Part shown: piece after piece, positions 42,901 to 55,863 of the stretch | Layout of the letters: each line of letters begins with the position of its first letter | How positions within the stretch are numbered: the stretch's first letter is position 1 | Assembly: GCF_047663525.1 (NCBI RefSeq) | Contig: NC_092600.1 | Coordinates: 7,893,501 to 7,957,500, forward strand | Direction of reading: 5' to 3' | DNA from: Anas platyrhynchos | Taxonomy: Eukaryota > Chordata > Aves > Anseriformes > Anatidae | DNA: 64,000 nucleotides | Program-made: the position numbers and the translations under genes | The notes under the pieces: generated by a model | What the model was told of the DNA's origin: nothing | Seen by the model: the letters and a program-made list of their open reading frames with translations, nothing else | The model's database searches: none

Positions 42901-45900
42901 CACAAAATTTTACAGCTTCTTTAAAATGAAGGTGGAGCTGACTATCTGTGGTGCACAAGACATACATACACAAACTTCCACAAATATATGACTATGATCC
43001 CATTTCTAATAACATAATTTGCTTCTTTACAATGGAGAAAAGTTATATGAAAGGTTTCTATATATATAAAAACATGTGAGCATTTAATTCTCTATTCAAA
43101 GTGATCTTTAAACAAAAATTATCTTCACTGTTTACTCTTCTAACTGTTAGGCCATAAATGTATGGAAGTCCCTTTTCTCTTCCATGCTAGTTGCAATCAA
43201 AACTTAGTATTAAAAGAACCTGAAAGCACAATAAAAACCTAAAACTTGGCAGACTTGTAATAAGCAAAATTACCAAACTCCCAAATCCCTGTTTCAATCC
43301 TGTATACAATGCACTGATATTTAGCACACTCTGAAAAAGAAACTGCAATTTGAGAGTGTAAGAGTAAGTCCCTATGAGCATTAACGGACTTAAATTCAAC
43401 TGCACACTTAAGAGTCTGAAGGGACGTCTTTTACAATGAACAGGTTTACCTTTATGTAGCTATTTCATCCATTTCTAGCTGTCCAGACTTTGAATTGCAC
43501 TTTGAGAAACGCTTAAATGTGAATTGATTGCACTTGCTTTTAGAGTTAATTATAATTAATTGCATTACAAACAGCTTCTGACTGGTCTGGTAGTTAATCT
43601 TTGTCCTGCTAACTTTATTAATCCCATGCAATAACATTTACAATACTTTGCTGCAAAAGGTTCTAGGCAGCTCTAAATTTTTGAGTATTACTTTATCAGC
43701 TTATCTATTCCACTTTATCTGTGGAACATCATACAAGTTTATCATCAAAACTGGTGCATCAGAATATACATTAAGACAACAAAAAAATGCACTAACCTGT
43801 TGAGGCTGGCTGGCTCACTCCATCAAACAACAGATCAACCAGGTCATTAGATGACTTGCTGCCAGACGGTACAGAAGCCTGAAGAAGAAATCACACAGTT
43901 AATCTTTTGAACCCCCAATTCTTTTTAAACAAAAAAAAAATGGTTAGTGCATCCTTTAGAGGTTCTTGCCTTTTGAACTGCAAATTCATTTCTGTCATAT
44001 GAAGAATCAAAAAACGGAACTGGACAGAACCATCATTTGTTCAAAAATAAGATATCTGCCTTTACAAAAACAGCAGCAGAATGAAATATTGACATTTGCA
44101 GAGCTCTTTTTACATCGACAGACATTAAAAAGCAAGTCAGAGGAAGAAGAGTTGCATTTTTTCTGTTTCACAATGATTAACAATCAATCACTCCTCATAA
44201 AGAGTGAGGAAATTAAAAGTAGAACAAAATATTCCATGTGACCAAGGGTTCCCTTAAGCTCTGCTATGTTACCTATACAGATGCACGAGGAAAACCAGGG
44301 CCCTGTTTGATAAACGTAAGCATAACATAGCAGAACTTCCTGTGAAAGCTACTGAGTCTGAGCTGACATTAAGACATGCTGAGCAGACAGCTCAAGTTCA
44401 CGCCAGTTCAGAAAACAAGGCAACTGTGCTCACACAAGCAATTTGGTATGACCTTGTGAAAATGTTAGTTGTACTACCTACAGTAACTTAGAGAAGAACC
44501 TAAAAGGTATGTAATTTTAAAATACTGCATGAGATACACAGTTCAAAGTGCAGCTGTTTGCGATGTTGTTGGTTGATTTTGAAACAGACTAAAAATCAAA
44601 ACAAAGTCATTTAAGATGAGTGCTTTGTAGAGATGAGAGGTTTGTCTCTGAAGCCAGTCTCTGAAACCTAGCTAAATTACAGATCAAATACTAAACAGCT
44701 GGTTTCACCGCCTTTGAAAACCCCACGTGCCTATTTTTGATAGAACGGTTCCCTTGAACGCTATGTAACAAAAAATTCAATTTCTAAACTAAGTTGTCTC
44801 AGCGTTTAGAAGAACAGTTTCCAAAGTCATATTTTATTTCACTCTGTCATCTCACCTTTGCCGTAGGCTGTGCAGTATGAGACGCAACATTCTGTTCTGG
44901 ACTTGCTTTATCCCCTGTATAATGCGCTGCCGCTCCCAGGTCAATGGTTTTTGAAGGATTTGCTGTACGTTTGTGTATGGTCGTGGTAGCCTGTGTAATA
45001 TGAATATGTTTGGTTGTCACAGTCTCCTCTTCATCTTTAAATTCAGCTTTGGGAGATTTACCTCTTCGTGATTTTTCCTCATCACTGTCACTAGAAAAAT
45101 ACAAGTGATAAAATATCATTCACAATGAATTTCCCTTAAGCAGACACTTGGCTTAAGCCACAAGAGTTCTGATTACTGCAATTCCTTGTAGTGATGGCTC
45201 ATAATGAACAAAATAAAATGATACTTCCTACATTTGAGAAAGCTAATGTCTTATCCTTACATAACACATCTTAGAGCGTATAGCACTGCACCTAGAGTAC
45301 ATAAGAGAAGCAGATATTTTGCTAAATCTTAACTGCAAGTCCACAGCAGAGGTTAAGAGGAAATCACGGCTTAAATCCAGCACTCTTAATTACCTTCTGA
45401 CAGGAACTCCCACACACATTATGTAACACCTCAGCAACAAAAAGTTTAGTTGGCAAGTCTGCTCATTACTTACCCCAACAGCCAGAAAGCAGCGCACAAG
45501 ATACAGGTATTATCTTTCAGATTTCAAGAGCACCATTCCTATTTAAACTCATTTCCCCTTCCAGATAAATGGGATTTTATTTTCTTCAGAATGTTTATAG
45601 AAAAAATGTTCACAGAATTATGCACTAAAATGATACTATTCATTTTCCATAAAACACACATTTATTCTCAAAATGTAGAAGAATAAGAGCATCACCATTT
45701 CAGGTGAAAACTTTTTAGATGTCACTGCGCAATATCTGTTTAATCTGTTACGTTTTCTACTCTTACAATTCAGCCTTTCACAAGCAAACCAATTGCTCCT
45801 TCAATAAGTCATGTTGCTTGTAATCATCAGGATAAAATTTGTACACAACAGTGAAAATTGCTGTAGAGAAAGCTTAAATATATTGAAAAGTATTTTGAAA

Positions 45901-48900
45901 TAGTAATTCCCTTAGCAACACAGCTGAAAGTAGAAGGTTTTTATATTTTAATAATGCATTAGAATACAAAAACTGCAAAATTTAAGAAAGGCTGTCCCTT
46001 TGTCAGTGGGAATATGACAGTAACTGCAATATACTCTGGAGGGTAGCCTTTGTTCTCTGTTAACAATAGTGTGCTTTTCAGAATACACTGGAGGCATCTT
46101 ACTCCTCTATGCATACTTCCTTCTCACCACTGGGGATGGCTCTATTCATTATCATTAGCCAAGGTAAATGCTCAACGTTTTTAAAATATCTGCAGGCCAA
46201 CCTAGTGACTACGGGAATTTGCTTGAACCAGCCTTATACAGACAAGTGAACTCAAACAGCATCTTCTAAGCTCCTACTTCCACTGCACTTCAACCTCAGC
46301 TTGCAACAGCAGGCTACTGCTGTTCCAGTTCTGGATTTCTGCACATATGCTATGTGCAAAATAAGTAAGATGGGACACTAACCTCATTTTTCAATTATGA
46401 CATCAGGATTTAATAACAAGCCTCCAAACAAGGCTGATTTTCATGTTAGCACACAACATCTATACTCCTCCAAGGCTTTCAGAATTAATGTTGCCTTTGA
46501 CATGTGTTGAACATATCTAAAATCAGGACATCACAACCAAGTCTATTGCAGCCTGCTGCAATGTAATTCTCATCATCACTGCAGAGTCTGCCTGGTCCAC
46601 GCACACATTCTGTAGGTTGACAAGTGATTGATAACTAAAGTCTGATCAACGTAAGAATGGAAAGGGGTGAGTCTTTAGTGATCTTATTTTGTATCTGCTA
46701 AGACACACTAAGTGTCTAAAAGCTTCGGAGAAAAGAAGTTAAATATATATATATATGCCAGAATGCAGGCCAAACATTACAATACTCAGTTTTCTGTGAC
46801 AACTTGTACCACTGAAAAACAGATCTCGTGAGACAGTTTTGAAGTGTTCCTTAACCTTCACATTAACAGCAATCAAACATTACAGATTAATGTTCCCTTG
46901 AAGTGTTTACCATGCTCAGAATAGTAAAATTACAGTGCTTTAACTGAAAATTGTAGAATTAACTCAAAAATAAAGCTTATAGCTTGCACTGTAGCAAGTA
47001 ATTAAGAGTTACAAGCGAAGTGCATCGTTGCAACTTCCAGAAACCAAAGAAAAACACAGACTAGTTCACTCCAGTTAGCTACGTGAACAGCAATTTCACC
47101 AAAATCTTCTATAAACTCAAGCCAGCTATATCTCAAGTTAAGTTCTTAGTTACTTCAAACATTTTTTTCTTCCATGGAAACTGCCAGCTTACTGCCAGCT
47201 TTGCAAGTAGTCAGAAAGCCAGAAGTTGGGCCAAGTATTCCTAGTGCGTATATTGGAGGTAAAGGTTGTGCCATCTGAATTCCATTAACCATCTTGAAGA
47301 TGTGCAAGTCAGATTCATATTTTGTGCTTCAAGACTTTTATTGGTTTTACAGTGCTAAAGAAAATGATTTATAAAGCTATTAAGCTAGAAACAACAGAAC
47401 ATAACAACAGCACATTTGCCAGATGAACGAGTATCACCACCCAGTCACCCTTCCTAGTGAAGAGACTGCAGAAAGGACTGTCTGAAACACTAGAAGGTGA
47501 AAGGCTTTATATCTCCACAAGTCATTCAGAAATAAAGCAAAAGTAGCAAGATTAAGAAGTTTACTGCACATTGTCTATGTGAACTGTGGCCAGTCAGCTG
47601 TACAGGCATTATGGCACATTTCAAAGGTAAGGACAGGAAAGTACACTGTGATACATCACGGTTAAGTGTGAAATTGTGTACTTCGGATCCCTTCTTCTTT
47701 GTAGTCTGTTGATAGTGAATTCTAAGAGGGAACCCAGATGCATGAAAAGAATACCAGTTTCAATATTTATTAATGTCCTGGTAAGAAGGCCATACCTTCT
47801 TCTTCTTGGAAATGCTACCATTGTAATTATTTTTATTTTCCTATAAAATTGCTCAAGTTTTGTAACATATACATATGTATGTCTGCGTATATAAATACAC
47901 ACAAATTTGAACGTATTCCTGTTAAAAATACCTCTAAATTCTCCTTGCAAATTTAAATTAAAATGTTTCCCAAAGGGGATTATTTCAATATGCTTAAACA
48001 CTTCCTCTGCAGCGCTTTCAGACTCTTAAGCTCGAATTTGAACTCCAGATAATAAAATTCAGTGCACCTGTTGAAGAGTAATGCTTTTAAAGCTCTTTCT
48101 GCAGGCAAAGCAGGGTAGGTTTTCCTTCTTACTTTAAAATGTTTAGAGGCCACATGTAAAATACAAGTTTCTTAAGAAGGTTCAAATTTTTTTAAATTTA
48201 TTTTTTAAATGTTTTTCAAGTAAGTCACCTGCAGTCTGTTCTTCCTGAGATGGCTAAGGGAAGATGCATGATGTCAAAACAGATCTAAGCAAATTACTAT
48301 TATTATCATCATCTCCTCCTTTAGCACTTCAGCATTCAGAGTAACTGTAACATTAAACGACAGCTTCAGGTATACTGACTCAAGGAAGACCACTGAAATG
48401 CTGAGACAAGCAAAAGATTAAGAAACTTCAGCCAAATTCCCTGCTTCGCCAGCAGGCATCTAAGCTAGGGGCTATAATGGAAGGCAGCCAACAGCAGTTA
48501 ACTATCAACAGAGCTATGTGATTCCCAGAGGCCAGCAAGAGCTTCCTAAGAGAAGCAAGTATTGACCCCACACACGTTTCCACATGAAGAATGGCAGCAG
48601 ATTGTAACTAATAATCAGCAGTGTCAAGGAGCTTTATAATAACAATTTCACAGAATAAATCCATGTTAAAATGACTCTAGTACCTGCACCTTTCTGGAGA
48701 GTCCTCTCTATCTTTCCTTCGGAACTTGCTGATGGTATCATCGATCGTGCTTCCAATTTTGTCGCTTAGCTCACCTAACTTATCACTGAATGGAAACGCA
48801 GGTTTTTTATCCCATTCTTCATCCCACTTTGACTTGGGCTCAGGATCATATCTTTCACCTGTGTAAGGCATTAAGATTAAAAAAAATACTAAAGGTAACA

Positions 48901-51900
48901 GCAAATAAATGCCCGTAGTGTTTTCTGAATCACTCTCAAGCCTCCCTCCCCTGCAAACATAAAGCTCACAGGTTTTCAAAGCAAACTGAAAGCTCCCATA
49001 GTGCTGAATCAACATTATTACAGCAAGGCACAGCATGTAATGCCAATCATTAAGTGGCAGGAACGCAGAATCAAAGACTTTTGTTTATGACAGCCACACA
49101 ACTTTAATGCACAACACAGCACATCAGAATACTGATACTGATAACATCCCTTCCAACCCCTTCAATTCTGTGGTTCTGTGATACTGCTGGGTCCTGCCAG
49201 AGAGGCACAAGAAGTACAGTCAACCCTGGCTACAAATAAGCAGCTTTTCAGAAATGGGGCATGCCAGCTTTGTAACAGTTATTTAACACATGATATTTCA
49301 TTCTAGGCTAACCTGTGTGTTTGGAGGTAAAACAAACATTTATACATTGAGACACACAAACAGATAAAAGCAGAGTACCAAAATATTGAAAGACAAGCAT
49401 GAAATGCATGATAGCTTTACTCTTTCTTTTCCATGCTCAGTGTACAAATAAAAGCTTCTTTTAAAAGGAAGAAGCAGTAAAGGAACCCACCTTTTCAGCC
49501 ACTGAGTACCCTGAACATCTTTACTCAACACTTACAGATATCATTTATTCTTCTTCTATTCCAGTAATCAAGACCTCCACACAGAGCTTGCAAACAGCTG
49601 ACGGTTTTACTTAGAATCAGTACATTTGCTGTCCAATCAAATTTATTTTATTTTTTTTTTAAGACTAAAGCTTGAACTTAAACGTACTCAAACAACCCAA
49701 GTTTAATTTAAAAGAAAAGACAGCACTTAATTCTAACGGACTTAACTATCAGAACCACAGCACGCTTTAATAACTAGCGTTGGGATCTTACACTAGACCT
49801 TCAGCAGAGAATATAGGTATATAAAACAACCCAGTATAGCTCAGTTTCTAGACAACACTAAGACATGAGCATTTTTATATTTTGGACCATCACACCCACG
49901 CAACAAGGGTGTGGTTTTTTGTTGTTTGTTCTTACTATTGAAAAATGTAAAACACTAAAAGATTTTATTACTTAAGCTGGGTAAAACTGAACAGTAGACA
50001 GAAAGAAAGGTGAGAAAATTGATACTTCAAATTACATAAAAATTATTGCATCTCAGGTTATGTTCAAAATGTATTCAATTAAGCCATTTGAAATAAAAAG
50101 AAATGATGATTCCAGCACTACAAGGTGCAGAATTTGAGATATAATAGGGTCTATTTTCTTATCAAAGAGATAAATGCAGATCTCCAATGATATCTTGTTT
50201 AGATCCATAATAGACTGACAAACTTTTTCTACATTGAGCTCTTGTTAGAAATCAGCTGGATACTCAGTAGGTTCTCTGTCATTGGAGAAGGAGAAATAGT
50301 TAGAAATACACTACTGTTAAATTTTGCAGGAGAGTGAAATGGCCTTATTTCAGCTATGTCAGGTTCTCCAGCATTTTAATGGAGATTCCATTAAAAGGTT
50401 TTCTTGTGAGATATGAATTTTAAAAAACGGACTTAAAACTGAGAACTCTGTATTTTCATCAGGACAAAAAGAACTAAGGAGAACTGTGGAAATACAAGCA
50501 TTTTCTATTTAAGTAACTATAATTTTTTAGCTTAGAAGTCTGACCTGGGAAAGAAAGTTTGTTTTGTGCTGCTGGGAAGATTTTTAAGAACTTCACTCAA
50601 CAAATGAGGGGAAAATTAAAGATCCTTTACCACAAAAATGAAATATACAACAAAGGAAAGAGAGAGTCCTTTGAATTCAGAAACTTGAATGATAACTTAA
50701 GAACATATGGAGAAAAATCTACCCTGCACATGGGGATGGATCACGACTCTGTACAGAGTAAGTCAAAAGAAAAGCTCAGAGAAAGAACAGAGGGGCGCGT
50801 ACTTAAAAGTACAGATGAAGTGACTCATAAGAATTTCCTAAAGAGAGAGAATCGGTAGAGTTCCAAGCAAGTAGGCAAAAACCTGTAACAATATAATAAA
50901 GACATATCCTACCATGGAGATGGAGATTTCTATCTACTCTGCATATGACGAAAAGGGAGAATAGAGGAACATGGGGAAGTAACCTGTCAAAGGCAGGAGA
51001 GAGTAAGCCTTTAATTTTCCAAGGCTCAAAGTGAAGAAGAGGGAAAAAAAAATGCACAGAACTGAAGAGTTGCAGGTGAAGTCTAAGTCATACACAGTTC
51101 CTACTCACATCTCATCCTAAAGCCTTCTCTCAAAGCAGTTACTGATTCTAGCAAACCAAAGCTTTGTGCCATTGAGACCTGGGGAAACATCTCTTATTAA
51201 GAGAACCCAAAGATCCACTTGGGCCAAAGAAAACACAAACATTTCAGGACTGATAGCTGGATCATGGATGACATACTGGGATACATCAACATAAAAGCAG
51301 GTTCAAATTCAGCTCCCTGCTACAAATAATTAAAAAGTGTTTGTAAGTATTTGTTTTAAAGGTAAGTTTAGAAATAACTTTCTGGTGTTAACTATGACCC
51401 CTTCACCAGCAGCTACAGTTCTCTAGGATTTAGGGGTGAGCACTATGCACCAAGTTTCCAGCCTGCACATAAGGTTTGCTGTACAACATCTAGCCATGAG
51501 CTTAGGAGGGCTATATAAAGTAAATTCAGTATTACCTCTGGGAACCCTCCTCTGAAAAACACATGGGACCTACACTGCTATTCAAAGGTTTTAAAAACAC
51601 AAACCAAGATGGTGACAACTGCATTGATAAACTGCTGATATATAAGCTCTGCCACATATTTAAATACAGGCCTGACAGACATCAGAATCCATAATAATAC
51701 ACATAATAATAATAATGTGATAATCCACAGATACCTTTCAAATACTCAAACAGCATGACATGGGAAACCAAAAGGTCTAATGGGACATAGTATTTACATT
51801 GTTTCACCCAAACAGCATTACTGCCCCCAAAGCCCTAACCCAAATTAAACAGTGATTCTAAAGGAGGTTGGCAGGCATAGGTGGATCAATATTCTTGTGC

Positions 51901-54900
51901 TGTGGGAGGTGGAAAGATCACTTTTTTTTTTTTTTTAATTACAGAAAGACTAAGAAACCCTGACTTACAAGGGCACCTATTTATCTAGTTCTGCTACAGC
52001 AGCATGCATTTCTCAGTGAGGCTCTGCCTAAGGCTAAAAACAGAATAGCAAAGTTCTGGCTAAACCAGTGCATCAATGTCACTTGTGTTTTTAGTTAATT
52101 TACCTGAAAACCCACCCACATACTGAAAAGTCTGCCAAAGGAACAAAGATTTTTGAAGTACTTCATTTAGATATATATATGGGGGGGGGGGGGGGGGGGG
52201 GGAATACAGGCAATACAGGCTTTATTTGATACTATTATCAACACTGACAGTTAAAGAAATATAAAGAAGAAACATCCAAAGGAGCATCTTAGAAATTCGC
52301 TAGTAGTTATCTGGTTTTCTTCTGCATATCTAAGCTACATCGAGAGTCCAGGTAGTCAATTCTCGACCAACAAAGCCTAGTTAGTACTCACTGTATCTGA
52401 ACCCTCCAACACTGTCTGAAGAGACACCGATGTATTTGTCTTTGTTCTTCTTTGCTTTCTTCCTTTCTTCCCGAAGTCGATCATCATCTTGAGCAAATTC
52501 AACCATTTCTTTAACCTTCTGGCGTATATTTATACCCTGGTCTTTCCCATTTTCATCTGTATAGATAATGCAGGATAAAGAGTATGAGGGGGGGCAGGAG
52601 CAAAAACAGGAGAAGAAAATAAATCAGAGGCAACTATATTGAGCATCACAAACTGGTAAGAAAACTTCAATTATGAGCAGAGCAACCAAAGTGAAAAACC
52701 TTACTGGTACCAAGGTCCACTGTTTCTGTTTTAAAGGGGTCAAATATTTTGCTTTAACACAAATTTTTACCCCTAGATAAATGACAGTTTTCAATGAATG
52801 GTATGATATTTAGAAAACATCTAACTGCTGTTGAAACATTGAAAAGCTTGAAGACTGAGATAGAGATTGTATCTTCCACTGAATATTTTAACCCTCCCGA
52901 ACATAAGCCTTTTTGGTACAGCTTTTACAACTTTAATTGCATGAACTCACTCTTATTGCAAAACTGAATTTTTGAAAAAGTGCTTTCAGTTGGGATGTAC
53001 TACAAGCTAAGCGTGCTCCTTTCCCAGCCTTTTTCACATTCAAAACACACACTGGCCTTGCTGCCTTTGCACTGTAAATATTATTTGGTGGGAGGAAAAA
53101 AAAACAGCTTCAAACAGATGTGTGTGTTTTGGAGCTCTAACCTTTTCTTCCCATATGATTAAAGCTATTCCTTTACGGACACCACAGGGGACCAGTCTCT
53201 AGTGCATATTTTAATATAAACCCGAACACTCATGTTGTGTTGGTTCTGTTGTTATTAGCCAGTCTTTTCTGCAAGTTCTTGTCTTCACTAATTAATACTC
53301 TAGGGTCCCACGTCTTGGATTCTGCACTCTTCACACAACTGGCAACAGTCACATTCTAATTAGACTGGGGAAGCTTCTAAGCTGGTTCAGGTGACTGACA
53401 ACTCCAACTACTGTTTTAATTTGCTTATAAGATTTTTCTATTGCTCACCTACAAAGTGGTAATTTTCCAGGGATCGCAAATCATAAATGTGTTCTCTGGC
53501 ACTTGTAACAACACGCTCTGATCCATTCCTTATGAGGTAAGCTAGGAGCAGCAAAGACTATAAAAATACAAAGCACCTTATGATTGCATGAACAAAAGCT
53601 CTACCTTTTTTAAAAAAAGCAATAGAAAACCAAACCTGCCCCCACACCCCCAAATTAAGTAATAAGACTCTCCCCTCTTAAATAATGCTTATTTTATGGG
53701 TTCACCTATGAAAAAATATCCCCCCACAATGCTCAATCCACAATGCTCTTCAGGACATCAGAACTGCATTTTGTAAACTGTAATTTGTTGTTACCAAATG
53801 ACAAGTAGTTGCCTTCATCAACTACTAATTGTTTTAAAACACAGCAGCAGAAGCTTAAGAGAACAAATTAACTGTGTGAAATGACACATTTTCTTTTGCC
53901 TCTCTTGTTCACTATTTCTGTCAGTTTTTACCAAAAAGCAACTCCTACAAAAATAAGAAGCCTTATGCAGGTTGCAATGGATATACAAAACTGCATTTCA
54001 GGACAAATATTAGCAAGTTAACAATATAAATGAAGTTTAAATAGTACTTTAATTGCGGTTTTTTAAATTTAGGCTTTCTATCTGGAAAAAAAATAACGCA
54101 CTTTATCCAAAGTAGTGCCTTTTACAGCTAAAATCATTATATTTCAACCTATCACAACCTGATAAGCAATTCCACACAGTCTTTATAACATTAAGTAGTT
54201 ATGTGCGATAGCATTAAATATTAATTTATATTGTACTTCAGGGAAAACAATTACTATGAATACAAAACATCAAGCACCTGTGAAAAGCACAAGCCATGCC
54301 TTAGAATTAATTCTGTCTTGTTACAACTTTGGCATCAACAAAATAAGCTAGTCTAATACATCAATTCTAAAAAATGAGGTTATATTTGCATAATTCAGTG
54401 AACATTCAACACCACTTTAAGTGCAGCGTGATTATCTTAAGCAAAAAGTTTCCATACCATGCTAATTAGCCAAAGACAAGAAAAATGCAAATGATTTTCA
54501 GTTTTAGTTCCAAAATGCAAGTAGGACATAACACACTCATATGACAAGATCTGCAAGAAAATTTGGTCCACTCAAAGCAAAACCACAATTTTTAGAATCA
54601 GTATTTGTCATAAAATTAAGATTAGTTTCTGATCTTATTTCAGCTATTCTTCAGCTCCTTCAAAAACTGTCATCTACTTCTCTTGGAGCACTCAACAACA
54701 CATTTGGGTAGATTAAAAATGCGAATGCTACTCCGGTATGAGAATATCAGCAAAATATAATTGCTCTATTAAGCAGCATCTGAGAAAATTTCTAAAATCA
54801 GATATGTTTTTCCTTATACAGTACTTGAAAGACATCTTTGATTTCAGTAAGATCATTAAGGAAGGAGTTAGGAAAGAAATTATAGGCTGCTAGTGGAAAA

Positions 54901-55863
54901 GGTGATCTAGCAGTATCTAAACAAGATACTATATCAGAACATTATACTAGCATCAAGCATTACATTCTTTGTAGAACAATACGAAGTCCTACACACTTCT
55001 AAGTTCATGTAAATACACACCTTATAAACTCTCCTCCAGTTCTTTTTATTGTCTTTCAGCATTCGAGTCCAAAGCATGTTCATAAGTTCTGGAAACTGTT
55101 CGTACATAAAGGTAGCCCTACAAAAATTAAACAAAAGGAATAAAGAAATTTTATTCTTGGTGGCTTGCCATAATAGCTTGTTAAGACTCAGGACTGACAG
55201 TAGATGGCAGGCTTGATCTAAACCCATTCAAGTTTGACAGCATTACAAGCAAAAAAACTACCCCTGTTTGTTACTCATATAGAAGTAGTTTACATACCAG
55301 CACTACAACAGAAAAATACTCTTGAGAGAGTCTGAGACAGTAAAAGAACTTATGTTCTGAAGAAAAACACCTTAACCACAGCAACTGGTCAAACATGACT
55401 TCCAAACTCATTTTGGCAGAAAAAAATATAAAAAAGGAGAATGACTTGTTTTTTAGAGCATCACAGAAAAAGCAGCATGAAAATAAACATCCTAAAAAAA
55501 AAAAACAGACATGGTGAGAGAATTACGAGGCTACATACTTAAAGAATTTCAAAAATACTTTGATTACATTTTCTGCTTGACAGTTTCCAATATGTTGTGA
55601 AGCATTTAAAAAAATGATTTTTTTTTAAAGACTTTATTTACAGCAACTTTTCCAGCGTTATCAGTCAGCATAACGCAGAGTTGATTTAGCAGCAAATTAC
55701 ACTTTCCTCTATAAAATGTACCTTTCTTTCTTTATCACTGACTCAAATTATCACTTACTTGGCAATCTCTCCCATGAGTTGCCCCGAAGGTCCCCATGGA
55801 TCGTCATTGGTTGCTTCTCGAACCTTAGACTCTATTTCTGAATAATTCATAACCACATTGGTG
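33562..55863 (-). CDS. CLINT1: Clathrin interactor 1 (epsinR/ENTH protein), coding exons 2-12, 5' partial
   Basis: CLINT1 is an epsin-related adaptor at the trans-Golgi network and endosomes. Its ENTH domain binds phosphoinositide and the SNARE vti1b, and its unstructured tail binds clathrin and AP-1/GGA ears. Eleven exons, in transcript order, are 55863-55759, 55117-55021, 53557-53449, 52556-52392, 48858-48684, 45090-44856, 43878-43797, 39507-39430, 35541-35246, 34608-34404 and 33923-33562. All junctions keep frame. With a 41-nt first coding exon (not in the window) the protein would be 649 aa, against 625-643 for human isoforms. Features are the ENTH core (TNVVMNYSEIESKVREATND onward), a Ser/Lys/Arg-acidic linker, the clathrin-box-like DLVDLLFDG and DLFDLMG, the ear-binding motifs FADF and GDFGDW, and a Met-rich C-terminus ending FANFANFSK. 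The missing exon should encode MLNMWKVRELVDK. Confidence 0.96.
34404..34608 (-). CDS. CLINT1: CLINT1 exon 11
   Basis: It begins with PLQSVNTLMPKPNPLYNAST, the segment that is optional in human isoforms, then continues KTLPSTWSDPSVNISLDNLV and PSKPQQPSLNTMMQQQ. The acceptor is tttctag|CCCC and the donor is CAAA|gtgagt, phase 1. Confidence 0.94.
35246..35541 (-). CDS. CLINT1: CLINT1 exon 10
   Basis: It encodes TATSGNGDFGDWSAFNQ (acidic Phe ear-binding motif), a Ser/Pro/Ala stretch, SADLFDLMG (second clathrin-box-like motif), and QSMNFSMMSSNAVGIGLPMS. The donor is TCACAG|gtatgc, phase 0. Confidence 0.95.
35542..39429 (-). other. CLINT1 intron 9
   Basis: About 3.9 kb with no exon detected. A cluster of three TGATTAATCA-type palindromes lies at 37320-37432. 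Otherwise it is AT-rich single-copy-looking sequence. Confidence 0.6.
37320..37432. promoter_or_regulatory. Three helically spaced TGATTAATCA palindromes
   Basis: TGATTAATCA occurs at 37320-37329 and 37371-37380, and AGATTAATCA at 37423-37432. The start-to-start spacing is 51 and 52 bp, close to five DNA turns. The palindrome suits a homeodomain dimer. Regulatory function is inferred. Confidence 0.4.
39430..39507 (-). CDS. CLINT1: CLINT1 exon 9
   Basis: It encodes GSTDPFGGFADFSSAAATAS and FPSSQ. FADF is an AP-1/GGA ear-binding phenylalanine motif. The acceptor is tctctag and the donor is CGCAAG|gtagga, phase 1. Confidence 0.93.
39508..43796 (-). other. CLINT1 intron 8
   Basis: About 4.3 kb of AT-rich sequence with A/T runs. 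No exon, tRNA or identifiable transposon was seen. Confidence 0.5.
43797..43878 (-). CDS. CLINT1: CLINT1 exon 8
   Basis: It encodes ASVPSGSKSSNDLVDLLFDG followed by VSQPAST. DLVDLLFD is a clathrin-box-like motif. The exon is short and was found by matching DLVDL. The acceptor is cttcttcag and the donor is ACAG|gttagt, phase 1. Confidence 0.93.
44856..45090 (-). CDS. CLINT1: CLINT1 exon 7
   Basis: It encodes SDSDEEKSRRGKSPKAEFKD, then the strongly conserved EEETVTTKHIHITQAT and ANPSKTIDLGAAAHYTGDKA. Ser-Asp and Ser-Pro sites suggest phosphorylation. The insert TTTIHKR is shorter than the mammalian ETTTTRHKR. The donor is GCAAAG|gtgaga, phase 0. Confidence 0.95.
45091..48683 (-). other. CLINT1 intron 6
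   Basis: About 3.6 kb. It contains a short (TA)n run near 46744-46756 and no recognisable coding or repeat element otherwise. Confidence 0.5.
48684..48858 (-). CDS. CLINT1: CLINT1 exon 6
   Basis: It encodes ERYDPEPKSKWDEEWDK, then FPFSDKLGELSDKIGSTIDD and RRKDREDSPERC. WDEEWDKKPAFPF is one residue shorter than the WDKNKSAFPF I recall from human. The donor is TGCAG|gtacta, phase 2. Confidence 0.95.
49141..49184 (+). mobile_element. CR1 3'-end fragment
   Basis: CATCCCTTCCAACCCC followed by CAATTCTGTGGTTCTGTGAT is the typical CR1 3' end with its 8-bp (ATTCTGTG) tail repeats. It is in plus orientation, antisense to CLINT1. Confidence 0.7.
52171..52202 (+). repeat. (AT)5 followed by G22 homopolymer
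   Basis: An ATATATATAT run is followed directly by 22 G residues. Uninterrupted G runs this long are rare and can form quadruplexes. They are also prone to sequencing and length error. Confidence 0.9.
52392..52556 (-). CDS. CLINT1: CLINT1 exon 5
   Basis: It encodes DENGKDQGINIRQKVKEMVE and FAQDDDRLREERKKAKKNKD, the last ENTH helix with a basic tail, ending GGFRY. The donor is ATACA|gtgagt, phase 1. A C22 tract occurs in the intron about 190 nt after this donor (plus-strand G22). Confidence 0.95.
53449..53557 (-). CDS. CLINT1: CLINT1 exon 4
   Basis: It encodes SLLLLAYLIRNGSERVVTSA and REHIYDLRSLENYHFV, the hydrophobic core helices of the ENTH fold. It is too short and phase-shifted to stand out as an ORF. 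It was found by locating the conserved helix between exons 3 and 5. The donor is GTAG|gtgagc. Confidence 0.95.
53558..55020 (-). other. CLINT1 intron 3
   Basis: About 1.5 kb, AT-rich, with no feature beyond normal splice signals at the ends. Confidence 0.5.
55021..55117 (-). CDS. CLINT1: CLINT1 exon 3
   Basis: It encodes ATFMYEQFPELMNMLWTRML, then KDNKKNWRRVYK, in the ENTH domain. The donor is TATAAG|gtgtgt, phase 0. Confidence 0.95.
55759..55863 (-). CDS. CLINT1: CLINT1 exon 2
   Basis: It encodes TNVVMNYSEIESKVREATND, then DPWGPSGQLMGEIAK, the N-terminal helices of the ENTH domain. The acceptor is tttgcag|C, phase 2 in, and the donor is GCCAA|gtaagt, phase 2 out. Confidence 0.95.

Larger units (their letters stand above)
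48859..52391 (-). other. CLINT1 intron 5
   Basis: About 3.5 kb. It holds a CR1 tail fragment at 49141-49184 and the G22 tract at 52181-52202. No exon was detected. Confidence 0.5.
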
